NCBI RefSeq assembly: GCF_003063625.1
Contig: NZ_CP026604.1
Location: 434,001-498,000, forward strand
Reading direction: 5' to 3'
DNA: 64,000 nt
Source of the DNA: Saccharobesus litoralis
GTDB lineage: Bacteria > Pseudomonadota > Gammaproteobacteria > Enterobacterales > Alteromonadaceae
Below are positions 1-8,174 of this stretch, piece after piece. The notes beneath the pieces are model-generated. The model was not told the DNA's origin and made no database searches. It worked only from the letters and a program-made list of their open reading frames with translations. The translations under genes and the position numbers were made by a program. The first letter of the stretch is position 1. Every line of letters begins with the position of its first letter.

Positions 1-87
1 TAAACATGCTTTCTCTTAATATTTCGTAATTACGCTTATCATTTACGCTAAGAGCCGTTAAACTGCGCGGCCGATTAACTAAAGATT

Positions 88-1482
88 GTGGATTCTAAAT
101 TTATGGCCGTATTTGTGCAAGCTAAGCGTATCATTCAGCTAGCTTGGCCGATTGTGATCACGCAGTTAGCTCTATCCGGAATGGTCACTATCGATACCAT
201 TATGGCGGCGCGCTATAGCTCGGTTGATATGGCAGCTGTCGGCACATCTTTAGGTTTATGGTATCCCATTTCTCTTTTTGCTTTAGGTGTATTAGCTGGC
301 TTAGGCCCAATATTTTCACGTGATTACGGTGCGCGTAATAAACGTACCGGCAATAGCCACTTTAGTAATGCCTTAGTAATAACCACGGGGCTGGTTGCTT
401 TTACAGCTCTGCTAATGCTTTTTAAAACGCCTCTATTAGCGCCGTTAGCGTTTGACCCTGCCATGCTAACGATAATGCATGATTACCTGTTTTACTTAAC
501 GCTAGGGCTACCTGGGTTTTGTTTCTTTATTTTGTATCGAGTATTAAACGAATCCATGGGCAATACTCGATTATTAATGTGGCTACAACTAGCAGCATTA
601 GCATTGAATATTCCGCTCAATTGGATGTTTATATTTGGTGAGTTTGGCGCGCCTGAATTAGGCGGTGCCGGCGCAGGCATTTCAACCACCCTACTTAACT
701 ACCTGTTGTTTTTTGTGATTTGGTATATCAGTAATAAACATGCCAATTGCCGCCCTTATATTAAGCGTGCCAGCATAAAATTTGTCACCGTTAAAAAATT
801 ACAAGAGTTACTCAAACTTGGTTTGCCTGTTGGTGTGACCATGTTTTTAGAAGTAGCATTGTTTGGCGCTGTCGCGCTAGCGATTGGTCGCTACGGCCCA
901 GAGGCTGCTGCTGCACATCAGGTTGCAATTAACTTTGCCAGTATGATGTGGATGATACCGCTGAGTTTAAGTATTGCCACCAGTGTTGTAATAGGCCAAT
1001 CGATGGGCGCTAAAAGCCCATTGCAAGCCATACAAGCAACCAAAGCGGGTGTATATATAGCGGTATGCTTTGCCGCAGTAACCGCGACCATCACCATAGT
1101 CGGTCGGCATTATGTATCATTAATATACACACAGGATGTTGCCGTGGTTGAAATTGCCACCGCATTACTAATTTGGGCCGCTATTTTTCAGTTGTCTGAT
1201 GCAACGCAATGTGTCACCTTGGGGTCACTACGCGGTTTTAAAGATACACAAAAGCCTATGTGGTTTACCATATTTTCCTACTGGGTTATTGGCTTTCCCG
1301 CTGGTTGGATATTTGCAGAAACCACTTGGTTCTGGCATGAGCCATTAGGCTTGCATGGCTACTGGATTGGCTTATTGACGAGTTTGTCCTGTGCCGCCAT
1401 TTTATTAAGCTTACGACTAAAACGAATTATCTATAAAATTCGTCGGATTAGTCGTTTCCGCCATTCGCCTCGCGTTCGCTAA
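88..1482 (+). CDS. MATE family multidrug/cation efflux transporter
   Basis: A 464-residue, very hydrophobic inner-membrane protein with about twelve predicted membrane segments. It shows MATE-type features: the N-terminal stretch AWPIVITQLALSGMVTIDT, and a second homologous half beginning near residue 245 (GLPVGVTMFLEVALFG) with the AAHQVAINFASMMWM stretch. MATE proteins (NorM type) export cationic drugs and dyes in exchange for Na+ or H+. The given start is a GTG with a weak upstream ribosome-binding site; an ATG at 103 would shorten the protein by five residues without affecting the domain. The C-terminus is a basic cytoplasmic tail. It stands alone upstream of purC on the same strand. Substrates cannot be inferred. 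Confidence 0.9.
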   Translation: MDSKFMAVFVQAKRIIQLAWPIVITQLALSGMVTIDTIMAARYSSVDMAAVGTSLGLWYPISLFALGVLAGLGPIFSRDYGARNKRTGNSHFSNALVITTGLVAFTALLMLFKTPLLAPLAFDPAMLTIMHDYLFYLTLGLPGFCFFILYRVLNESMGNTRLLMWLQLAALALNIPLNWMFIFGEFGAPELGGAGAGISTTLLNYLLFFVIWYISNKHANCRPYIKRASIKFVTVKKLQELLKLGLPVGVTMFLEVALFGAVALAIGRYGPEAAAAHQVAINFASMMWMIPLSLSIATSVVIGQSMGAKSPLQAIQATKAGVYIAVCFAAVTATITIVGRHYVSLIYTQDVAVVEIATALLIWAAIFQLSDATQCVTLGSLRGFKDTQKPMWFTIFSYWVIGFPAGWIFAETTWFWHEPLGLHGYWIGLLTSLSCAAILLSLRLKRIIYKIRRISRFRHSPRVR

Positions 1483-1571
1483 AGTGCTATGATCGCGCGC
1501 AGTGCAGTTATACTAATACTCGATTTGTACCCAATTACTATTCGATTTGATTTATTTATAGGAACACACCC

Positions 1572-2675
1572 ATGAGCCTAGCTGATAAGGTTTTAGCCGT
1601 TAATGATGATTTGCCGATCCGTACTGATAACCCTGTACACAGTGGTAAAGTGCGCTCAGTATACTGGCTAACTGAAGCTGATAGCCGCCGTTTAATCCAA
1701 GAAAAAGGCTATAATGTTCGCCCCGATGCACCACTTGCCATTATGGTTATTAGCGATCGTATTTCAGCATTTGACTGTATTTGGCACGGTGAAGGCGGTA
1801 TGCGTGGTGTTCCGGGTAAAGGCGCTGCATTAAACGCGGTTTCTAATCATTGGTTTAAACTATTTAAAGACAACGGCTTGGCCGATAGCCATATTCTTGA
1901 TATTCCTCACCCGTTTGTTTGGATAGTGCAAAAAGCTAAACCGGTCAAAATCGAAGCCATTTGCCGTCAATACATTACCGGATCTATGTGGCGTGCCTAT
2001 AGCAAAGGCGAACGTGATTTTTGTGGTATTCAATTACCAGAAGGCTTAGAGAAAGACCAAAAGCTCGCTGAATTACTGATTACTCCGTCAACCAAAGGGA
2101 TATTAAAAGGCATCCCTAACGTGCCAGAAGTTGACGATGTCAATATTACCCGCGATGACATTGTTAATAACTATGCCGACTTCAACTTCGCAAGCCCAAG
2201 CGATATTGATTTGTACGAAAAGTTATTAAAAGAAGGCTTTAATGTAATTAGCGATGCATTAGCCGAAATTGATCAAGTGTTTGTTGATACGAAATTTGAG
2301 TTTGGTTATGTCGAAGACGCTAACGGCAATGAAAAACTCATCTACATGGATGAAGTGGGAACGCCTGATTCATCACGAATTTGGGATGGCCCAAGCTATC
2401 GTGAAGGCAAAGTTGTAGAAAATTCAAAAGAAGGTTTTCGTCAATTACTGCTAAACCATTTCCCAGATCCGGATATTTTATTAAACAAAGACCGCATGGA
2501 CGAGCGCTCAGCTTTAGCACGAGATAATGCACTGCCGACCGAAGTGTTGATGAAGGTATCAGAAACTTATGTGTCTATCGCAGAAAAAATTACAGGCGAA
2601 AAGCTAGTATTGTCTGACAATCCTAAAGCCGAAATTATTGCAGTACTGCGTGACCAATATGGCTTAATTGATTAA
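1572..2675 (+). CDS. purC: Phosphoribosylaminoimidazole-succinocarboxamide synthase (SAICAR synthetase)
   Basis: Cytoplasmic enzyme of de novo purine synthesis that joins CAIR and aspartate using ATP to give SAICAR. The 367-residue length matches the long PurC form found in many marine gammaproteobacteria rather than the roughly 240-residue E. coli form. Visible family features are GKVRSVYW near residue 26, [10 protein letters not shown] around residue 60, the [14 protein letters not shown] stretch, and [13 protein letters not shown] around residue 260. The ATG is preceded by an AGGAA ribosome-binding site. It is probably transcribed alone and ends before a 10-bp hairpin. No abnormality is seen. 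Confidence 0.95.
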   Translation: MSLADKVLAVNDDLPIRTDNPVHSGKVRSVYWLTEADSRRLIQEKGYNVRPDAPLAIMVISDRISAFDCIWHGEGGMRGVPGKGAALNAVSNHWFKLFKDNGLADSHILDIPHPFVWIVQKAKPVKIEAICRQYITGSMWRAYSKGERDFCGIQLPEGLEKDQKLAELLITPSTKGILKGIPNVPEVDDVNITRDDIVNNYADFNFASPSDIDLYEKLLKEGFNVISDALAEIDQVFVDTKFEFGYVEDANGNEKLIYMDEVGTPDSSRIWDGPSYREGKVVENSKEGFRQLLLNHFPDPDILLNKDRMDERSALARDNALPTEVLMKVSETYVSIAEKITGEKLVLSDNPKAEIIAVLRDQYGLID

Positions 2676-2704
2676 TGGCAATGGATTAGTGATTTAATCA
2701 CAAA

Positions 2705-2728
2705 ATAAGCCGTTGCAAAACGGCTTAT
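2705..2728 (+). terminator. Hairpin after purC, possible terminator
   Basis: Perfect 10-bp stem ATAAGCCGTT/AACGGCTTAT with loop GCAA, 30 bases after the purC stop. It has no strong T-tract, so it may be a weak terminator or a 3'-end stabilising hairpin. Confidence 0.45.
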
Positions 2729-2764
2729 CCCATCTTATTCAAACCACCTAAAATAGGAAAAACC

Positions 2765-3031
2765 ATGTTAGCGCCTGTTCATGATTTATTACTTGATCTA
2801 CAAAAACTAACCAAGTGTCCGAAAGTGAGTTTAGCGCTAGAAGCTGAATTAACGGACTGTTTGTTAATTGAATTCAGCCATATTGATAATGGCCTAGAGT
2901 ATTTAATTACCTTGGAGATCCCACAAGAAAGTTTTAACGATGCGGAACTTGATCAAATTAGCGATGCATTTTTTGCTGAATTAGATACGCAAAAACAGCT
3001 ACATGCTAATGAAGAAGGCGGCTGCCAGTAG
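2765..3031 (+). CDS. Small conserved-type hypothetical protein (88 aa)
   Basis: A small acidic cytoplasmic protein with no signal peptide or membrane segment. It has a good ribosome-binding site (AATAGGAA, about 6 bases before ATG) and ordinary codon use, which supports it being a real gene. The C-terminal half is rich in Asp/Glu and predicted helical (QISDAFFAELDTQKQL), and the tail ends in GGCQ. No family was recognised. It follows purC by 89 bases across a hairpin and is convergent with the sulfatase gene. Function unknown. Confidence 0.6.
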   Translation: MLAPVHDLLLDLQKLTKCPKVSLALEAELTDCLLIEFSHIDNGLEYLITLEIPQESFNDAELDQISDAFFAELDTQKQLHANEEGGCQ

Positions 3032-3072
3032 TTAAAGCTTGCTACCATTTTATAAACTGCAAGCTGTTGCCA

Positions 3073-3146
3073 TTCAAACACACTAATTTGGTGTGTTTGA
3101 AACAAAGAACAAAAATACGGTAATGCGCTTCGTGGTAAGAAGCGCA
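3073..3146. terminator. Two hairpins between convergent genes
   Basis: Stem 1 is TTCAAACACAC/GTGTGTTTGAA (3073-3083 with 3091-3101). Stem 2 is TGCGCTTC/GAAGCGCA (3124-3131 with 3139-3146). They lie between the 88-residue gene (+) and the sulfatase 3' end (-). Read on the minus strand, stem 2 is followed by TTACCGTATTTTTG, so it could end the sulfatase transcript. Confidence 0.5.
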
Positions 3147-3166
3147 CATTATTTAAAAATCCAATA

Positions 3167-4675
3167 TTAGGGTTGAGCTTGCAACACAGGATCAGCTTGA
3201 CCGACTTTAAACGTTTCATGGAAACGCGGCATATTTTGTTCGTGCCATTCTCCACCCGCATCCCATATATGGAACCACTTGGGTTGTTGATGGTCCCAAC
3301 TCCAAATTTCAATTTGCGAAACCATTTCACGAAGCAACCAAGGCTTTTGCGCGGCTAAATCATTGTGCTCACCCGGATCGGTTTGCACATTAAATAATTG
3401 CCACGGGCCTTCTTTACTGGTTCGCACGACCTTGTAATCACCTAAACGACCCGAGGTTTCGCTAAAGCCTTTTTGGTGACGCATCGCGTAAATCATTTTG
3501 GTGTCGTGAGTCGGCTTACCCGCTTGTATTTTCGGCCAAACATTATAGCCGTCTAAGTCTTTGCCTTCGGGTATTTTGGCGTTACCTAAGGCGGCAAACA
3601 TAGGATAGAAATCTAAAGCTGAAACCGGATGATGAAAGGTATTGCCACCCTTAATTTCTTTTGGCCAATGGAACATCATAGGTACACGAATACCGCCTTC
3701 ATAGGCACTACCCTTACCTCGGCGTAATGGATAGTTGTTAGCGCCTTTAATGGTTTTACCACCATTATCACTTAAAAACACAATCAGCGTATTATCATAT
3801 TCACCAGTACGTTTTAGCGTATCGACTAATTTACCAACGCCGCGATCAACCGCATAAACCATGCCCGCATAAATTTTCCGATTTTTGTCGGTAATATTAG
3901 GGAACAAAGCCATGTCTTCTTCTTTCGCTTCTAACGGTGTATGCGGCGCGTTATAAGCGAGATATAAGAAGAATGGTTTATCTTTTTTACTGGCTTTTTC
4001 GACAAAGGTAGACGCTTCACGCGATAAGCCATCAGTTAAATATTCAGGCTCTCGTACTTCTTGACCGTTATATTCAAGCGGCCAGTAATACATATTAACG
4101 TTATGCTTACCACGCTTAACTAGACGCTCATATTCTGGCTCGTATTTTTCCGGAAAGTAATAATGCCCGCCCGCTAAAAAACCATAAAACTCATCAAAGC
4201 CACGTACATTCGGGTGATGATCAGCATGTTCACCTAAGTGCCATTTTCCAATAGCTCCAGTGTAATAGCCGGCGTTTTGCAACACCTTACTAATAAAAGT
4301 TTCTTCCTTAGGTAAACCTTGGTTGGAGCCCTTACGCGGTAAATTAAATTGCGCGCCGTATTCATGCGGATAGCGGCCTGTCATGAGCGCGGCTCGACTC
4401 GGGCCACAAAATGGATGCGCTACATAGGCCGAAGTAAATATAGTTCCACCGTAAGCTAGTTGATCAAGATTGGGGGTTTTTAGATCAGGTGAGTTATTAA
4501 AACCAACATCAGCATAGCCATGATCATCAGTTAAAATAACAATGATATTGGGTCGTTCGTCTTTCGTAACTGCACCGTTATTGGCAACATTTGCGCTATT
4601 AACATCTTGCGCACACCCCACTAAGCTTAACCCTGCTAGTACAGATAAGCTCAACAACACGTTTTTACATTTCAT
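3167..4675 (-). CDS. S1-family arylsulfatase, lipoprotein
   Basis: Type I sulfatase expected to remove sulfate esters from a carbohydrate. I chose the ATG at 4675 (502 aa) because it gives a clean lipoprotein signal with lipobox LVGC (Cys21); a longer reading frame to 4738 would spoil the signal. The formylglycine motif is CGPSR (Cys90) within the sulfatase signature CGPSRAALMTGR. Metal-binding Asp residues are in ILTDDHG, and GKWHLGEH and LSDNGG are also family-typical. Cys maturation needs a formylglycine-generating enzyme, not present in this window. It is probably co-transcribed with the upstream sulfatase (89-base gap) under the LacI-type regulator. In an agar degrader the substrate is probably a red-algal sulfated galactan, but this is inference. 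Confidence 0.92.
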   Translation of the reverse strand: MKCKNVLLSLSVLAGLSLVGCAQDVNSANVANNGAVTKDERPNIIVILTDDHGYADVGFNNSPDLKTPNLDQLAYGGTIFTSAYVAHPFCGPSRAALMTGRYPHEYGAQFNLPRKGSNQGLPKEETFISKVLQNAGYYTGAIGKWHLGEHADHHPNVRGFDEFYGFLAGGHYYFPEKYEPEYERLVKRGKHNVNMYYWPLEYNGQEVREPEYLTDGLSREASTFVEKASKKDKPFFLYLAYNAPHTPLEAKEEDMALFPNITDKNRKIYAGMVYAVDRGVGKLVDTLKRTGEYDNTLIVFLSDNGGKTIKGANNYPLRRGKGSAYEGGIRVPMMFHWPKEIKGGNTFHHPVSALDFYPMFAALGNAKIPEGKDLDGYNVWPKIQAGKPTHDTKMIYAMRHQKGFSETSGRLGDYKVVRTSKEGPWQLFNVQTDPGEHNDLAAQKPWLLREMVSQIEIWSWDHQQPKWFHIWDAGGEWHEQNMPRFHETFKVGQADPVLQAQP

Positions 4676-4764
4676 AAGCTGTTCTCTGCTCAATAAAATA
4701 AAGGATTTACAGAATAAATTAGAGTCAGTTTTTGGCACTGACTCTTAAATTACTGAATAAGGAA

Positions 4765-6309
4765 TTAATGCGGCAGTATATTTTGCATTTGATGACGGAA
4801 GCGCTCGATAGTTGGATCATCAACACGCACTAACTCTTGCTCCATCATTATCACTAACTCTTTTAACTTAGCTTTGTATTTTGGATCTTTTGCAAGGTTA
4901 TTTAATTCAACCGGATCGTTTTTCAGGTCATATAATTCATCACGGCTATCACCTGGGTACCAAACAAATTTAAAGTCAGGCGTTCTTATTGCTCGAATAC
5001 CGTGCCAAGAGCCGTTGTACCATTCATATGCATACAAGTGCTTATCGACTTTGCCAGCATCCGCTACATCACCTTTTTCCATTAAATCAGTTAAATTACG
5101 ACCATCAACTGCACCGTCATTCGGTAAGCTCATCCAATCCGCTAACGTTGGCGTAACATCAATTAACGAAACCTGACGCTCAACAACACGTGGGGCGATA
5201 TCTGGGTTACGAACCAATAACGGAATACGCATTAATTCATCGTAAGCATATGGACCTTTATCGTATAAATTGTGCTCGCCTAGCATTGAACCTTGATCAC
5301 CCACCACGACAATATGCAAGTCCTCATAAACACCTTCGTCCTTCGCGGTTTGAATAATATCGCCAATAGCTCGGTCGATCATGGCAATAGCACCATAGTA
5401 GAAGGTACGCATTTTTCGCCATTCTTCGTCATTTAAATGAGTTACATCATGCCATGGCCAGTAAGGCTCTTCTTGCGACATAGGTTTATTAACACGCTCT
5501 GCCATATGGTTGGCAGGAACTTTCGCTGTTTTATGGTCGTACATACTGGCGTAAGGCTCAGGTACGCGATAAGGTGGATGAGGTTGACTGAAGCTGATCA
5601 CACCAAAAAATGGGCGACCGTCTTTTTTAGCCTTTTTAATAAATTTTTGTGCATTTTTAACCTTACTATACGCTTCTGTATCTTCATACGTGCCAGGTAA
5701 GGTCTGAAAATATTGATGCTTTTCACCATTTTCGTGGGTGAAGCCCTGTTTAAATTTTTCTACGTCTTGACGCATACCGTAAGGTGTCCATTGACGTAAT
5801 GCTTGCTTACCGACATGCTCTTTACCGTAAGTAAATTCTGCGCCACGTAAAGCCGGTCCGTGGTAGCCTAAATGCCATTTACCGACATAGCCAACGTTAT
5901 AACCATTGTCTGAAGCACGGCGGATAATACCACCTTCTGACATGCTTAAGGCATGAACACGTGAATGGAATAATTCAACATTGTCATCCAACCCTGTTCT
6001 GTGTCCCCAACGCCCAGTAAAGAAAGCCGCACGTGAAGGTGAACATAAGCCAGTGGTTGTCATTGCATTATCAAACCGCGTTGATTGTGCTGCTAGGGCA
6101 TCGATATTAGGGGTATTTACAGGACCGCCTCGGTAAGAAAAGGTATCAAAACGCATGTCATCAAACATAAGCACAATGACATTCGGTTTTTTAGCGGTTT
6201 GAGAGGTACTGACAGTAGGAGACGAAGCTTGAGTACCTGTCATTGAACATGATGCTATGCTGATGCTACAAACAGCTGCAATGCTGCCCGCAATCAATTT
6301 TTTTAACAT
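4765..6309 (-). CDS. S1-family sulfatase, lipoprotein
   Basis: A 514-residue type I sulfatase. The N-terminus is a lipoprotein signal with lipobox IASC (Cys21). Metal ligands are in VLMFDDMRFD, the formylglycine motif is CSPSR (Cys89) in CSPSRAAFFTGRWGHRTG, and GKWHLGYHGP follows near residue 145. The C-terminal YDLKNDPVELNNLA stretch is common in S1 sulfatases. It differs clearly from its downstream neighbour, so the two likely attack different positions or substrates. It is first in the two-gene sulfatase operon, with a promoter and LacI-type operator about 150 bases upstream and a terminator-like hairpin in the leader. Confidence 0.92.
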   Translation of the reverse strand: MLKKLIAGSIAAVCSISIASCSMTGTQASSPTVSTSQTAKKPNVIVLMFDDMRFDTFSYRGGPVNTPNIDALAAQSTRFDNAMTTTGLCSPSRAAFFTGRWGHRTGLDDNVELFHSRVHALSMSEGGIIRRASDNGYNVGYVGKWHLGYHGPALRGAEFTYGKEHVGKQALRQWTPYGMRQDVEKFKQGFTHENGEKHQYFQTLPGTYEDTEAYSKVKNAQKFIKKAKKDGRPFFGVISFSQPHPPYRVPEPYASMYDHKTAKVPANHMAERVNKPMSQEEPYWPWHDVTHLNDEEWRKMRTFYYGAIAMIDRAIGDIIQTAKDEGVYEDLHIVVVGDQGSMLGEHNLYDKGPYAYDELMRIPLLVRNPDIAPRVVERQVSLIDVTPTLADWMSLPNDGAVDGRNLTDLMEKGDVADAGKVDKHLYAYEWYNGSWHGIRAIRTPDFKFVWYPGDSRDELYDLKNDPVELNNLAKDPKYKAKLKELVIMMEQELVRVDDPTIERFRHQMQNILPH

Positions 6310-6400
6310 TTTTGTGTGCTCCAGTATTAACTACTTATAAATGTAGCAAGCCTTCACCTTTTCACTAAACTGCTAGTGCATAACCGTTTAAGCGAAAAAG

Positions 6401-6439
6401 AGGCAAAACAGCGAAATATCGAGTAACGCTGTTTTGCCT
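6401..6439 (-). terminator. Strong intrinsic terminator-like hairpin in the lacI-sulfatase gap
   Basis: Perfect 13-bp inverted repeat AGGCAAAACAGCG/CGCTGTTTTGCCT with a 13-base loop. On the minus strand the stem is followed by CTTTTTCGC, a terminator T-tract. It lies downstream of the regulator gene but also downstream of the predicted sulfatase promoter, so it is either the regulator's terminator or a leader attenuator. Confidence 0.75.
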
Positions 6440-6461
6440 ACCAAGCACAGCAAAAACAAAG

Positions 6462-6481
6462 GTGAACAATCGCTTGCTCAC
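6462..6481. promoter_or_regulatory. LacI-family operator before the sulfatase operon
   Basis: Near-perfect 20-bp palindrome with a central CG, read on the minus strand as GTGAGCAAGCGATTGTTCAC. It has the LacI/GalR operator form. The same sequence, with three changes over 18 bp, is found at 7681-7698 before the regulator's own gene. Confidence 0.7.
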
Positions 6482-6487
6482 ATTTCT

Positions 6488-6516
6488 ATTTAAACCGATT
6501 TTGGCCTTAGACTCAA
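6488..6516 (-). promoter_or_regulatory. Predicted sigma-70 promoter of the sulfatase operon
   Basis: Minus-strand boxes TTGAGT (6511-6516) and TTAAAT (6488-6493) are separated by 17 bases. Each matches four of six consensus positions. The operator at 6462-6481 lies just after the -10 box, where a bound repressor would block initiation. Confidence 0.4.
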
Positions 6517-6571
6517 CAACTAATTAACATTAATTGTTATTTTTATAAAGATATGATGTTTAAGCAAGTGC

Positions 6572-6602
6572 GGCGTATGTAAAATTGCGTAAAACATACG
6601 CC
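6572..6602 (-). terminator. Hairpin just after the lacI-type gene
   Basis: 9-bp stem GGCGTATGT/ACATACGCC with a 13-base loop, 14 bases past the regulator stop codon. No T-tract follows on the minus strand, so it may only stabilise the mRNA end. Confidence 0.35.
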
Positions 6603-6615
6603 TAAAAAGGTGGGG

Positions 6616-7623
6616 TTAAAGTGTTTTAACTGATTTTCGCTCGACTAAACTAGGCATAAATAGATGCGTTTTAGGCGTGGCATCTTTTCCTTTGGTCGTT
6701 AAAGCAACAGACAACTCAGCCGCATATTTAGCCATTTCACTAATGGGATAATGAATAGTCGTCAAGGTAGGTCGGCTGGTCTGACAAAAATAAAGGTCGT
6801 CAAATCCAATAACCGATACATCTTCAGGTACGCGTATACCCATATCTTGTAACTCATTGATAGCACCAACCGCCATTAGATCGTTGTAGGCAATAATAGC
6901 GGTAAACTTTGCATCGCTTTCGACTAATTGACGAGCTAGCAATCGTCCTTCATCAATCGTGCCGATAGGATCGAATAAAATATTTTGTTCAGGGATGCTT
7001 ATTCCGGCTTTTTCACAGGCTTCGAGTACCCCTGTTAATCGATCTTTTGGGTCGGCAATTTTTCGAGAGTGAGAAATAACCGCAATATCTTTATGCCCGC
7101 TGTCGATAAGGTACTTCGCTGCCAAGCGGCCACCTGAAACATTATCTAGCCAGACACAACGCTCAGCGATTTCAGGAATAAAACGATTGATAATAACCAG
7201 ACCAGGAATACGCTCAGCAAGTTGGATAAGCTCATCATCTTCGACAAAATTAGTATGAATAATGATGTTGTCACAACCTTGCTCACTAAAAGAATAAATG
7301 GCTTCTTGTACTCTTTCATACTCGTCAAATGAGTTAGCGATAAGAATTTTATAGCGAATTTTAGAAGCGGCTTCTTCAACACCAACGCAGATAGGACCAT
7401 GAAATGCACCCGCAATATTTGGTGTGATCAGCCCTATCATTTCAGTACGATTACAAGCTAATGCACGCGCGTTGGTGTTGGGGCGGTAACCCATTTCTTC
7501 AACTATCTTTTTAACATGCGCTTGGCATTTTTTACCAACACGCCCTTTACCACTTAGTACACGGGAAACAGTTGACGTTGAAACACCGGCTTTTTCGGCA
7601 ACATCTTTAAGCGTAACGACCAT
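6616..7623 (-). CDS. LacI/GalR-family transcriptional regulator
   Basis: A 335-residue regulator with an N-terminal LacI helix-turn-helix (TLKDVAEKAGVSTSTVSRVL, residues 4-23), the hinge region around residues 50-60, and a periplasmic-binding-like effector domain (GLITPNIAGAF; IIAYNDLMAVGAINEL; DVSVIGFDD). Such proteins usually repress sugar-use genes until a sugar binds. It sits immediately upstream of, and co-oriented with, the two sulfatases. A shared operator sequence in front of both itself and the sulfatases indicates autoregulation and local control. The effector is probably a galactan-derived sugar, which is inference only. Confidence 0.93.
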   Translation of the reverse strand: MVVTLKDVAEKAGVSTSTVSRVLSGKGRVGKKCQAHVKKIVEEMGYRPNTNARALACNRTEMIGLITPNIAGAFHGPICVGVEEAASKIRYKILIANSFDEYERVQEAIYSFSEQGCDNIIIHTNFVEDDELIQLAERIPGLVIINRFIPEIAERCVWLDNVSGGRLAAKYLIDSGHKDIAVISHSRKIADPKDRLTGVLEACEKAGISIPEQNILFDPIGTIDEGRLLARQLVESDAKFTAIIAYNDLMAVGAINELQDMGIRVPEDVSVIGFDDLYFCQTSRPTLTTIHYPISEMAKYAAELSVALTTKGKDATPKTHLFMPSLVERKSVKTL

Positions 7624-7680
7624 TTAGCACTAAACCTTAACTCAAACTTATTTTGAGCAATATAAAGGCATGCGCAAAAA

Positions 7681-7698
7681 TGCGCAATCACTTGCTCA
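7681..7698. promoter_or_regulatory. LacI-family operator before the regulator gene
   Basis: Minus-strand reading TGAGCAAGTGATTGCGCA is the same site as at 6463-6480 with three substitutions. It lies 58-75 bases upstream of the regulator start codon, as expected for autoregulation. Confidence 0.6.
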
Positions 7699-7766
7699 AA
7701 AATATCAAATGAATAGGCAAAATTCTTCGGGCTAATTACAAAGAGACTAATTAAAAAAAGAAAGGG

Positions 7767-8018
7767 TTAATCTGCTGTGCGATTTTTTTTGTAGCGTTTA
7801 TCGTAGGTTTTAGCAACTTCAATACAAAGATCTAATTGATGCTCATAGCGGGTATTTTCATCAACACCAAAATGATTTTTTATTGCTTCTTCTATTAAAA
7901 TTGCCCGATTAGAATCGGTTTGCGCATCCATCCAATTAATCAGCCATGGCGGTAACTTAACATAGATACCTTTCTTTTTTTCTGATTCGGATTTACTCGG
8001 GCGGCCGACTTTTTTCAT
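7767..8018 (-). CDS. Ribbon-helix-helix type DNA-binding protein (83 aa)
   Basis: A small basic protein: an AT-hook-like GRPSK near the N-terminus, a KKKGIYVKLPPWLINWMDAQ stretch that reads as the beta strand and first helix of a ribbon-helix-helix fold, SNRAILIEEAIKNHF as the second helix, and a charged C-terminal helix. Such proteins bind short DNA palindromes as dimers, as CopG-type regulators or antitoxins. No toxin gene adjoins it. Two TA-rich palindromes lie 33-81 bases upstream of its start and are likely its own operators. The family call is from sequence pattern only. Confidence 0.7.
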   Translation of the reverse strand: MKKVGRPSKSESEKKKGIYVKLPPWLINWMDAQTDSNRAILIEEAIKNHFGVDENTRYEHQLDLCIEVAKTYDKRYKKNRTAD

Positions 8019-8050
8019 CTAGGACTTATACTGAATTAAATTGCAGGCGA

Positions 8051-8099
8051 GTATATACAGATTTAAACTTTAGACAATGGTTTTTAACGTATATACGTT
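8051..8099. promoter_or_regulatory. Pair of GTATATAC palindromes upstream of the RHH gene
   Basis: GTATATAC at 8051-8058 and the 14-bp perfect palindrome AACGTATATACGTT at 8086-8099. Both share the core GTATATAC, with centres 38 bp apart. They lie in the divergent gap between the RHH regulator and the cysteine desulfurase gene, so the protein may control either or both. Confidence 0.55.
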
Positions 8100-8174
8100 T
8101 ATTTTTTAAGCAAACGATTCAAAATAATACGAATTAAACTGGGCTTGATAATAAAGCAACTTTATAATCACCAA

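Noticed and set aside
7767-8018. Antitoxin of a toxin-antitoxin pair
   Set aside because: No small toxin-like gene on either side in the same orientation; neighbours are a LacI-type regulator and a cysteine desulfurase.
8106-8123. Third possible copy of the LacI-type operator before csdA
   Set aside because: Only about 12 of 18 positions match and one half-site is lost.
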